A stretch of 20,039 nucleotides of DNA from NCBI GenBank assembly GCA_021789795.1, contig JAJYJA010000025.1, positions 1 through 20,039 on the forward strand, given 5' to 3'. This stretch comes from Deltaproteobacteria bacterium. GTDB taxonomy: Bacteria > Desulfobacterota > Desulfobulbia > Desulfobulbales > VMSU01. Shown here in pieces: positions 14,032 through 20,039 of this stretch. A program made the position numbers and the translations under genes. Positions within the stretch are counted from its first letter, which is position 1; the number at the start of each line of letters is the position of its first letter. A model generated the notes under the pieces. It did not search any database and was not told the origin of the DNA. It saw only the letters and a program-made list of their open reading frames with translations.

Positions 14032-14185
14032 GGTAACTATCCAGCTAGTGCCGCAGAATTGGCATCGGCTGGGAACCGTAACTATTCAGCCGCGCCCCAG
14101 ATGCGCGAAACCCAGCCGGCGAGCTATACTTTCGGTATGTGAGCCGGCTGGTGACAAAGCAGATGGGGTGCGGCTGGATAGTTAC
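14032..14185. repeat. 154-bp intergenic repeat, copy B (after nifV)
   Basis: It begins 14 bp after the nifV stop with GGTAACTATCCAGCT and ends GGCTGGATAGTTAC, the same tips and same orientation as copy A (9956-10109). Inside, GGGAACCGTAACTATTCAGC parallels copy A. A strong cruciform, CCAGCCGGC (14112-14120) with GCCGGCTGG (14143-14151), encloses a second ATAC/GTAT stem. It separates convergent genes (nifV and the minus-strand membrane gene), so the hairpin may also end transcription. It has no coding capacity. Confidence 0.85.
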
Positions 14186-14212
14186 AAACAACGAAGGGCG
14201 ACGCCGCCGAGC

Positions 14213-14773
14213 TCAAGGAACCAGGAGATGCCCGAAGCCGGCGAAAACCCCGATCATCACCCCGGTAAACAACTGGGCGTGCACCAGGTAGCTGTAGCGT
14301 TTGAGTTGGGCGGGGGGGAAACGCAAGGTAAGCATGAACCCAAAGGCGCCCTGCCAGGCAATCAGGGCCAAGACCAGCACCAGAAAGGGGTTCCAGCGGG
14401 CGGTGCCCATCAGCAGGGCATGACAGGGGAAGATGGCCACTGCGGCGGCCCCGACGTAGCGATGGCTGCGATTAAGCCAGATCAGCGCCTGGCGGAGCCT
14501 GGAGCGGGAGGCCTCATAGCGCTCCTGGGGGACTAACCTTTGCAGGAGGGCGCCCTCGTTCAGAAGCAATTTAAGCAGACTGCGCCCGTAGATCAGGATC
14601 ATGGCGGCCAGCCCGGTGAGACCGAAGTCCTCGGCCAGCTCCTTGCGCGGGCCGTGGATCCCAATCACCGGCCCCCGATGCCAATACAGGTATAAAAACA
14701 CCAAGAAGGAGCCCCCGGTCACCACCAGGGCAAAGGGGACGATCCTAGAGAGCGGCCCCTTGGGCTCGGTCAC
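14213..14773 (-). CDS. Multi-pass membrane protein, probable haem-b (ferric-reductase/cytochrome b561-like)
   Basis: This 186-residue protein has about five hydrophobic segments (residues ~10-31, 50-70, 105-123, 128-150, 160-186). Histidines fall in spaced pairs: His104/His118 and His165/His182, as in dihaem membrane cytochromes of the ferric-reductase or b561 type. The GTG at 14773 was chosen because GTGAGG lies ~10 nt upstream and the start then follows the ferredoxin stop by 10 bp; a longer frame would overlap the ferredoxin. Its likely role is moving electrons between the membrane pool and the ferredoxin encoded just upstream. The family assignment rests on helix and histidine layout only. 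Confidence 0.6.
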   Translation of the reverse strand: MTEPKGPLSRIVPFALVVTGGSFLVFLYLYWHRGPVIGIHGPRKELAEDFGLTGLAAMILIYGRSLLKLLLNEGALLQRLVPQERYEASRSRLRQALIWLNRSHRYVGAAAVAIFPCHALLMGTARWNPFLVLVLALIAWQGAFGFMLTLRFPPAQLKRYSYLVHAQLFTGVMIGVFAGFGHLLVP

Positions 14774-14783
14774 CGCGCCAACC

Positions 14784-14999
14784 TCACTGGCAGGAGGAGT
14801 GGCTGATGGCCTTGGTAGGGCAGTTCTCGACGCAGGCGCAGCACTCGATGCACTCGTCAATCGCCACCGGCACCGACTTGCCCTCCTTCACCTCGTACAC
14901 GCTAGTGGGGCAGATGGCCACGCAGGCCCCGTTGCCGTTGCACAGATCGTAATCCACCATGATCTTGACCTTGTCACCGTCCCAAGTCCGCACGTCCAT
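14784..14999 (-). CDS. Small Fe-S ferredoxin, second cluster motif complete, first with Cys-to-Asn change
   Basis: This 71-residue bacterial-type ferredoxin has one full motif, ECIECCACVENCP (Cys50, Cys53, Cys56, Cys60), for a [4Fe-4S] cluster. The first motif, LCNGNGACVAICP, has Cys20, Cys26 and Cys30, but Asn23 stands where the second cysteine normally is. This suggests a [3Fe-4S] cluster or a labile/alternative fourth ligand. GGGAGA precedes the ATG. It is followed after 10 bp by the haem-b membrane protein, so the two probably form an electron-transfer pair. Being beside nif genes, it could feed nitrogenase, but it is on the opposite strand and has no visible nif promoter. Confidence 0.88.
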   Translation of the reverse strand: MDVRTWDGDKVKIMVDYDLCNGNGACVAICPTSVYEVKEGKSVPVAIDECIECCACVENCPTKAISHSSCQ

Positions 15000-15045
15000 C
15001 GTTGGTCTCCCGCTGTTGATTAACTTAAATCCCGGCCCCGCTGCC

Positions 15046-16320
15046 TCAAGACAGCTCCTCCAGCAGTCGGTCGATATCGTCTTGGCTGGCCTCGCCGAAA
15101 TCCTCCTGCCCCAGGGAGACGGCCGGGGAGGGCTTCGCTTCCGCCCCAGCGGGCGGCGGATCGTCCTTAACCCGCACCCCGGCGCCCTTGCTGACCGCCG
15201 CCAGGCCGTCGGCAAAGGCGAGGCCCGGCGTCTTCTCCTTCAGGGCCAGCAGTTCCCTGGCCTGGGCCGCCATCCTGGGGGCCAAATCCGCCTCCGGCCC
15301 CGATCCGGCCAGCATGCCGGCCAAGCGCTCCACCTCTCCCTTTAAGCTCCCGCCGAGCTTTAAGACCTCCCCCAGCCGCTCAGCCAGAGGCGCATCCGCC
15401 CCCCCCGCCGTCAGGGCGAGGCGCAGAGACTCGACCCCGGCCCGGCAATCGGCAAGCATCCCGGCCCCGTCCTCCCCTGGCGCGGCCCCGGCCTGGGCCT
15501 CGGGATCAGGGACGCTCACCTCCTCCTTGGCCGGCACCTCCAGGGGCAGAAACTGATCCAGGAAGATGGTGTCCTTCTGCTTGTCCATCTTGGCCAAGAG
15601 GTTGCGAATCCCCTTGTCGGAGCAGACGGTGCCCAGGGCGGCATAGATGTCGCTCATGGGCGCGGCGAGGAAGCCGTCGTCCTCCCGATAGCCCGCCGCC
15701 TGGGGGCTTATCAGGTCGTGGAAGCGGTTAAGGTCGAAGATCTCGCCCGCCCGGGCCCGGGCATCCTGGATATGGCCCTTGACCGTCTCGTTGGTGCACA
15801 GCTCGTACATGGTCTGGAACACCGCATCCAGGTTGAAGAGGTAACGGGTGACGGTCTTGGTGACCGGGGGAGGCCCGGCGGGGGCGGCCTGCCGGGCGGA
15901 GGCAAGCGCGAGCCGCTCCTCCAGGGCCGCCAAGGCGGCCAGGGCCGTGGGGCCGGGGCCAGAGAGCGAGTCCGCCGCCTGGCGCACGGCCGCCAAGGCC
16001 TGGTCAAACTCGCCGGCCAGGGCGGTGAGGGCGCCGGAGGGCGGCGCCGGGGCGGCCAGGGCCAACTCTTGGGCCAGATAACGCAGGCAGCGCTCGAAGT
16101 AGTCGTCTCCCGGGGGGACGGCGACGGGCGGCGGGCCGGACGGGGCCTTGCCCGCCATCTCCACCACCTTCTCCACCTCGATGATCCTCTCCACCACCTT
16201 GGTGGCGCTCGACTCCCCGGCGGGCAAGACGGTGATGTTATAGACGATCGCATCGGTGGGGATACGGAAGAAGCCGCTGCATATCTCTAAGGTTACCTCG
16301 ATCCTCTTGTCGTCGGTCAT
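15046..16320 (-). CDS. Uncharacterised protein with CheY-docking-like C-terminal peptide
   Basis: I do not recognise the family of this 424-residue soluble protein. Residues 1-65 look like a small folded domain (IEVTLEICSGFFRIP, then VVERIIEVEKVVEMAGK). An Ala/Pro-rich stretch follows, then a more conserved-looking core around 150-260 (FNLDAVFQTMYELCTNETVK, SDIYAALGTVCSDKGI, DTIFLDQFLPLEVP). The last ~160 residues are an Ala/Leu-rich helical or coiled region. It ends SQDDIDRLLEELS, similar to the C-terminal CheY-binding peptide of CheZ and to the N-terminal SQDEIDALL of FliM. A chemotaxis or CheY-like phosphatase/adaptor role is a guess. No signal peptide or membrane segment is seen. A PilZ gene lies 72 bp upstream in the same direction. 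Confidence 0.7.
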   Translation of the reverse strand: MTDDKRIEVTLEICSGFFRIPTDAIVYNITVLPAGESSATKVVERIIEVEKVVEMAGKAPSGPPPVAVPPGDDYFERCLRYLAQELALAAPAPPSGALTALAGEFDQALAAVRQAADSLSGPGPTALAALAALEERLALASARQAAPAGPPPVTKTVTRYLFNLDAVFQTMYELCTNETVKGHIQDARARAGEIFDLNRFHDLISPQAAGYREDDGFLAAPMSDIYAALGTVCSDKGIRNLLAKMDKQKDTIFLDQFLPLEVPAKEEVSVPDPEAQAGAAPGEDGAGMLADCRAGVESLRLALTAGGADAPLAERLGEVLKLGGSLKGEVERLAGMLAGSGPEADLAPRMAAQARELLALKEKTPGLAFADGLAAVSKGAGVRVKDDPPPAGAEAKPSPAVSLGQEDFGEASQDDIDRLLEELS

Positions 16321-16392
16321 GGCGTCGCCAACCCCTGTCTGACGGTGATTCGTGAAGCCCGCAAAGCCGGCCCCGCGGCCAGGCGCGGACCG

Positions 16393-16764
16393 TTAACGGA
16401 TGCGGCCGGTGAACCTTACCCCGATTTCGTACTTGTCATCCGACCCGGCGTCCCGCGCGCACCACATCACCGCGCCGATGGCCCTAAGCCGGCCGATGTC
16501 GGCGGGGTCGCCGGTCTGGATCCAGTCGTCGCCCTCCTCCTGCCAGCCGGGAAAATCAAGCTCCAGGATCAACTGGCTGTTCTTCTCCAGCGCCTGGCCG
16601 GCCAGGAAACGCACCCCGCCGCCGCTAAAATCGCGCAACTCGCCGTGCTTGACATGGGCATCCTGGGCCAGGTCCTCGAAACGCCGATAGATAATGGGGG
16701 TATGCTTGCCGAACCGGATATGCCGCCGGCGTTCGTCCTGAAGCATGTCGATCTCGTCACTCAC
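16393..16764 (-). CDS. PilZ-domain protein (probable c-di-GMP receptor)
   Basis: This 123-residue protein is essentially one PilZ domain. ERRRHIRFGKH (from residue 11) contains the RxxxR c-di-GMP-binding motif and DFSGGGVRF (45-53) the D/NxSxxG motif; YEIGVRFTGRI ends the barrel. It likely binds cyclic di-GMP and regulates motility, adhesion or another surface process. The GTG at 16764 was preferred because AAGGA lies ~10 nt upstream; an earlier in-frame GTG (16803) would add 13 residues. It lies upstream of the SQDDIDRLL protein, hinting at a shared signalling role. Confidence 0.85.
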   Translation of the reverse strand: MSDEIDMLQDERRRHIRFGKHTPIIYRRFEDLAQDAHVKHGELRDFSGGGVRFLAGQALEKNSQLILELDFPGWQEEGDDWIQTGDPADIGRLRAIGAVMWCARDAGSDDKYEIGVRFTGRIR

Positions 16765-16861
16765 GCTCGTCTTCCTTGTTTGCTTACCAATTTTGGCCAC
16801 CACCTAAAACCCGCCTGCCGCCGCCCGGCATCTGGTATCCCACCGCCAGGGGTCGGTTTTT

Positions 16862-17422
16862 TTATTTTAGGGATGGCAGCAACTCCCGAAACTCCGGGGT
16901 GCCGGCGGCCTGGAGCAGGTCGTAGATGATCAGCTCGGTGTTGGCCGCCACCCCGCCGATGTCCCGGATGCGGGCCAGGCCGGTGTCGTGGTTGTAGGGG
17001 GCGCGGGAGGAGACGGCATCGGCCGGCACCCAGGCCTGATAGCCCGCCCGGATGGCGCCGATGACGGTCTGGTAGATGCATATGTGGGTCTCCACCCCGC
17101 AGACGATCAGGGTGTCGATGTCGCTTGACAGGTGATCCGCCGCCTTCTGCAACCGCTGGTTGTTGAAGCCGCCGAACTCCAGCTTGTCGATCACCGTGAC
17201 CCCGGAAAGTTCGGCCTGAATCTCGGGCAGCAGGGCGCCGATCTTGGCGGCGTTCTGGGTGGTGGCCAGGATCGGCATCTTCAGCACCCTGGCCGCCTTG
17301 ATGAGCAGGAGTGAGTTTTTCACCACCAGGTCGCGGCCGACGATCAACGGCATCAGACGCTCCTGGATATCGACGACCATCAGGGCGGAACGGGCTGGGG
17401 AGAGATGCTTGGGATGGGACAT
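16862..17422 (-). CDS. Isochorismatase-family cysteine hydrolase
   Basis: This 186-residue hydrolase carries the family triad: Asp18 (LMVVDIQERL), Lys80 (VIDKLEFGGF) and Cys115 (CGVETHICIYQT, with the expected cis-peptide region before the Cys). Members hydrolyse isochorismate, nicotinamide, N-carbamoyl or related substrates; the true substrate cannot be read. The ATG at 17422 has GGAGGA 5 nt upstream, better than an ATG four codons earlier that overlaps this site. It is a single gene on the minus strand, with a short T-rich stretch (16856-16868) near its end. Confidence 0.9.
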   Translation of the reverse strand: MSHPKHLSPARSALMVVDIQERLMPLIVGRDLVVKNSLLLIKAARVLKMPILATTQNAAKIGALLPEIQAELSGVTVIDKLEFGGFNNQRLQKAADHLSSDIDTLIVCGVETHICIYQTVIGAIRAGYQAWVPADAVSSRAPYNHDTGLARIRDIGGVAANTELIIYDLLQAAGTPEFRELLPSLK

Positions 17423-17811
17423 GTCTTCCTCCATGGCGGCTTGATTTTTCTGGGGGCGCGACCTGCTTGCCGGCGCACAGGCTCTCTTTTAGTTGATAGG
17501 CGGTAATGTGTCGGGATGCAACAATAAATTGCACCTAGTGGTAATTATTTGGGGGCGCGGGCCTCCCGGCCGCCCAACACAACCAGCACCGGCAAGCAAC
17601 CACCCTGGCGGCGCCTAACAAATGAGGTCAAATCACCAGGTTACAGCCCCTGGCAATAATAGTCGTTGCCAGGCGAAAATTAAAATGATAGAATTATTTT
17701 ACCAGTAAAATGCTACCTTTTAACTAGCCACCAACAAGCGACCAGGGGGCTCCGGCGGCCCCACCCCTGCCAAAATGGCGCAACCAACAAATTGAAAAAG
17801 GAGAAAAAATC
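17423..17811. other. Divergent intergenic region between hydrolase and C1 peptidase
   Basis: No gene is seen in these 389 bp. A GC hairpin can form at 17553-17575 (GGGCG/CGCCC with inner CGGG/CCCG). The stretch ~17650-17725 is AT-rich and holds a sigma-70-like promoter (17666-17694) for the plus-strand genes. No clear promoter for the minus-strand hydrolase was found. Confidence 0.7.
17666..17694 (+). promoter_or_regulatory. Sigma-70-like promoter for the C1 peptidase cassette
   Basis: TTGCCA (17666-17671) and TAGAAT (17689-17694) are separated by 17 bp, with an A/T-rich spacer. Transcription would start near 17701, about 110 nt before the peptidase ATG. No -24/-12 element occurs here, so the cassette is not under nif-type control. 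Confidence 0.5.
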
Positions 17812-18684
17812 ATGGGCGACACATTGGGAATGGGCTGGATTCGGGACTATCCGGACGTGCGCGACTACACGCCGGAGCACGAGCAGATCAAGAACCTAAT
17901 CGGAACCGGCAACAAGAAGAAGAACGCCGCCCCCAAGGCGGGCACGGTTGACCTGCGCGCCTACTGCTCGCCGGTCGAGAACCAGTTGAATCTCGGTTCC
18001 TGCACCGCCAACGCCGGGGTGGGCATGTACGAATACTTCGAGAACCGCGCCGTCGGCACCTACACCAACGCCTCCCGGCTCTTCCTCTACAAGGTGACCC
18101 GCAACCTGATGGGCTGGACCGGCGACACCGGCGCCTATCTGCGCACCACCATGGGGGGTCTGGTGCTGTTTGGCACCCCGCCCGAAAAGTTCTGGCCCTA
18201 CAACGTCCCCGACTTCGACAAGGAGCCCAGCGCCTTCTGCTACGCCTACGCCCAGAACTTCCAGGCCCTGCAATACTACCGGCTCGATCCCCCCGGCACC
18301 ACGCCCACCGCCTTTCTCAACACCATCAAGAACTACCTGAACGCCGGCTACGTCTCCATCATCGGCTTCACCGTCTACAACTCCTGCAACCAGGCAGCCA
18401 CCAGCGGCAAGATCCCCTACCCGGCCCCCGGGGACAAGGTGGCGGGCGGACACGCCATCGTCCTGGTCGGCTACGACGACGGCTTGAAGATCAAAAACAC
18501 CAACCCCCGAGGGGTGGAGACCACCGGGGCGCTGATCTTCAGAAACTCCTGGGGCACGGGCTGGGGCAACGCCGGCTATGGCTATCTGCCCTACGAGTAC
18601 GTGCTCAAGGGGCTGGCGGTCGATTGCTGGTCCATGATCAAGGGTGAGTGGGTGGCGAGCGGCGCCTTCGGCATCCCGGCCTAA
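17812..18684 (+). CDS. C1-family (papain-like) cysteine peptidase
   Basis: This 290-residue protein has the papain catalytic set: oxyanion Gln58 and nucleophile Cys64 (ENQLNLGSCTANAG), His214 (GGHAIVLVGYDD) and Asn245 (FRNSWGTGWGNAGYGYLPYEY). The N-terminus (GMGWIRDYPDVRDYTPEHE) is like other bacterial C1 peptidases and there is no signal peptide and no long inhibitory propeptide, so it may act in the cytoplasm or be exported by another route. AAGGAGA precedes the ATG. A DUF2589 gene follows after 53 bp and a related gene after that, suggesting one functional cassette. The substrate is unknown. Confidence 0.93.
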   Translation: MGDTLGMGWIRDYPDVRDYTPEHEQIKNLIGTGNKKKNAAPKAGTVDLRAYCSPVENQLNLGSCTANAGVGMYEYFENRAVGTYTNASRLFLYKVTRNLMGWTGDTGAYLRTTMGGLVLFGTPPEKFWPYNVPDFDKEPSAFCYAYAQNFQALQYYRLDPPGTTPTAFLNTIKNYLNAGYVSIIGFTVYNSCNQAATSGKIPYPAPGDKVAGGHAIVLVGYDDGLKIKNTNPRGVETTGALIFRNSWGTGWGNAGYGYLPYEYVLKGLAVDCWSMIKGEWVASGAFGIPA

Positions 18685-18737
18685 GATGGCCACCAGCCAA
18701 CTTCAGGCCATAAAATACCAAACAAAAGGAGGACAAT

Positions 18738-19328
18738 ATGAGCCTAGGTGACGAACTTTCCAGTCTGAACTTTGAATCCCTAATCGGCGGGCCGTTGAAC
18801 GCGGTGGTCAAGGCCCAGGCCCAGTCGGCCATGACCTCGGTCGATTTCATCAAGGCGGTGGGCTTCGACCACGACCAGAACACCGGCGACATAACCGGGC
18901 CGACCATGATCACCTTCTCCTACAAGAAGACCGTGGACGAGAAGCAGACCGACGGCTCGACCAAGCCGGTGGAGAAGCAGTTCAACCTCACGGTGCCGTT
19001 TCTGACCATGCTCCCCATCCCCTTCATCCGGGTGGAGGAGACCACCATCGACTTCAACGCCAAGATCACCTCCATCATCGAGAGCAGCGCCGCCACCCAG
19101 TTCGGCATCGACACCGAGATGTCGGCCAAGGGCGGCTGGCTGTTCGCCTCCGCCTCGCTCAAGGTCAACTGCTCCTACAAGCGGAGCACCAGCTCCAGCG
19201 CCAAGGTGGAGCGCACCTACTCCATGAGCGTCCACGTCCGGGCGGTGCAGGACGAGCTGCCCGCCGGCACCGAGCGGCTGCTCTCCATCCTGGAGAACAG
19301 CATCAAGGAAACGCCGGCCTCGGCCTAA
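18738..19328 (+). CDS. DUF2589-family protein
   Basis: This 196-residue protein matches the DUF2589 pattern as I remember it: LIGGPLNAVVKAQAQSAMTSVDFIKAVGF near the start (from residue ~15), then VPFLTMLPIPFIRVEETTIDFNAKI (~90-115) and a C-terminal SMSVHVRAVQDELPAGTERLLSILENSI. The function of the family is not known. The alternating hydrophobic pattern in the middle suggests a beta-rich domain. AAAGGAGG lies 6-7 nt upstream of the ATG. It sits between a C1 peptidase and another gene with similar features, so it may be a substrate, structural or partner protein of the peptidase. Confidence 0.85.
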   Translation: MSLGDELSSLNFESLIGGPLNAVVKAQAQSAMTSVDFIKAVGFDHDQNTGDITGPTMITFSYKKTVDEKQTDGSTKPVEKQFNLTVPFLTMLPIPFIRVEETTIDFNAKITSIIESSAATQFGIDTEMSAKGGWLFASASLKVNCSYKRSTSSSAKVERTYSMSVHVRAVQDELPAGTERLLSILENSIKETPASA

Positions 19329-19355
19329 GCCCGGTGAACGGAGGAGGAAGCGATC

Positions 19356-20039
19356 ATGGCTGACCTAGGCCGTCTGCTCGGCACCCTGCTCGGAAGCCTG
19401 GCCCACGCCCGGCGGATCGCCGACGAGGAAACCGCCGCCATCGCCGAGTACTACAAGAACAACCCCCTGCTGGAGGGCATGAGCCTGCCCCGGGTCCGGG
19501 TGCCGGAACTCATCCTCGACCTGCCGATGATCATCGAGGGTCACGAGGAGGGCGAGCCGAACGTCATGCAGGAGGACGCGGTGATCCGCAAGGCGGTGAG
19601 CGACGAGTTGCGCACGGTGCTGGAACGTGATAGGATCCACTTCACCCAGGCGATGGTGCAGCGTTTCGAGCAGGAGGTGAAGGTCGAACTCGACACCTTG
19701 AAGGCCGGGGGCGAGTTCGAGCGCGGCTATCCCCGCGAGCTGGCCGCCCGGGCGGTGGACAAGGCCCTGTCCCGGGCGGTGGCCGAGGTCGGGCCGCAAC
19801 GGACGATCACCCAGGCCCAGTTTCGGGCCCTGTCCTCGGCGCTGAGGCTCAAGGCCAGCAACGTGGCCTTGAAGCGGGAAGGCGTGCCGGCCAAGATCAC
19901 CGCCTCGATCATCAGCGCGGAGATCAAGGAGAAGGCCACCGCCAACAACGTGGTGCGGCTCAAGGTGTCGATGAAGGAAGAGGGCCTGGAGTGGACGATC
20001 GGCCAGAACGAGGACGGCACGGTGAACCAAAAACTGACG
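19356..20039 (+). CDS. Hypothetical protein associated with DUF2589 (runs off window end)
   Basis: An open frame of 228 codons starts at an ATG preceded by GGAGGAGG and continues past base 20039 without a stop. It begins MADLGRLLGTLLGSLAHARRIADEE, then SLPRVRVPELILDLPMIIEG (from ~residue 43), a charged helical region (~75-150) and SMKEEGLEWTIGQNEDG near the visible end. The valine/leucine-rich PRVRVPEL segment recalls the PIPF region of the DUF2589 neighbour, but the family is not certain. It begins 27 bp after the DUF2589 stop, consistent with co-transcription. Function unknown. Confidence 0.75.
   Translation, partial: MADLGRLLGTLLGSLAHARRIADEETAAIAEYYKNNPLLEGMSLPRVRVPELILDLPMIIEGHEEGEPNVMQEDAVIRKAVSDELRTVLERDRIHFTQAMVQRFEQEVKVELDTLKAGGEFERGYPRELAARAVDKALSRAVAEVGPQRTITQAQFRALSSALRLKASNVALKREGVPAKITASIISAEIKEKATANNVVRLKVSMKEEGLEWTIGQNEDGTVNQKLT

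Noticed and set aside
14048..14536. Plus-strand open frame after nifV
   Set aside because: It starts inside repeat copy B and runs antisense to the membrane-protein gene with no protein character.
16840..16870. Rho-independent terminator near the end of the isochorismatase gene
   Set aside because: A T-run (16856-16868) follows only a 4-bp stem (ACCG/CGGT), too weak to call, and its T-run suits the plus strand where no gene ends.
1..20039. CRISPR arrays, tRNA or rRNA genes, transposases, prophage
   Set aside because: No regularly spaced repeats, RNA-gene landmarks or transposase/integrase motifs were seen; the repeats found are non-coding and isolated.

Overview
The window is a GC-rich bacterial nitrogen-fixation (nif) locus followed by a stretch of unrelated housekeeping and signalling genes. 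The order nifH-nifI1-nifI2-nifD-nifK, with two PII-type regulators between nifH and nifD, a NifD carrying a long internal insertion and a NifK lacking the long N-terminal extension, is typical of anaerobes with 'group II' molybdenum nitrogenase. A NifA-like activator plus -24/-12 (sigma-54) promoters points to a proteobacterial-type lineage. Together these suggest an anaerobic Desulfobacterota (deltaproteobacterium, perhaps a sulfate or sulfur metaboliser). The taxonomy is inference, not read from a marker gene.

Layout. 1-709 (minus): start of a NifA-type sigma-54 activator, divergent from the nif genes. 710-1235: AT-rich control region with repeated TGTCG-containing motifs, a -24/-12 promoter and a leader hairpin. 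1236-8265 (plus): nifH, nifI1, nifI2, nifD, nifK, an unusual NifB-like protein without radical-SAM cysteines, a thioredoxin-like [2Fe-2S] ferredoxin and a GNAT acetyltransferase. 8266-8530: second control region with the same motif pair and a near-perfect -24/-12 promoter. 8531-14017 (plus): nifE, nifN, nifB, nifV. 14213-17422 (minus): a haem-b-type membrane protein with a small Fe-S ferredoxin, a large uncharacterised protein ending in a CheY-docking-like peptide, a PilZ protein and an isochorismatase-family hydrolase. 17812-20039 (plus): a papain-like (C1) peptidase, a DUF2589-type protein and a related partial gene, behind a sigma-70-like promoter.

How it works together. NifH (Fe protein) and NifDK (MoFe protein) form nitrogenase. 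NifB makes the Fe-S core of the cofactor, NifEN matures it and NifV supplies homocitrate. NifI1/NifI2 switch enzyme activity in response to nitrogen status. NifA with sigma-54 would drive the nifH and nifE promoters. nifS, nifU, nifX and nifQ are not in the window.

Most notable items: (1) an intact nifB paralogue in which CxxxCxxC is replaced while the GPGDP and GxNDxHIEA motifs and the C-terminal NifX-like domain remain; (2) two 154-bp repeats with matching ends that exactly bracket nifN-nifB-nifV; (3) a ~160-bp palindromic repeat splitting nifD from nifK; (4) tandem shared motifs ~110-120 bp upstream of both sigma-54 promoters; (5) a C1 peptidase/DUF2589 cassette of unknown role. All calls come from reading the sequence; no database search was run.
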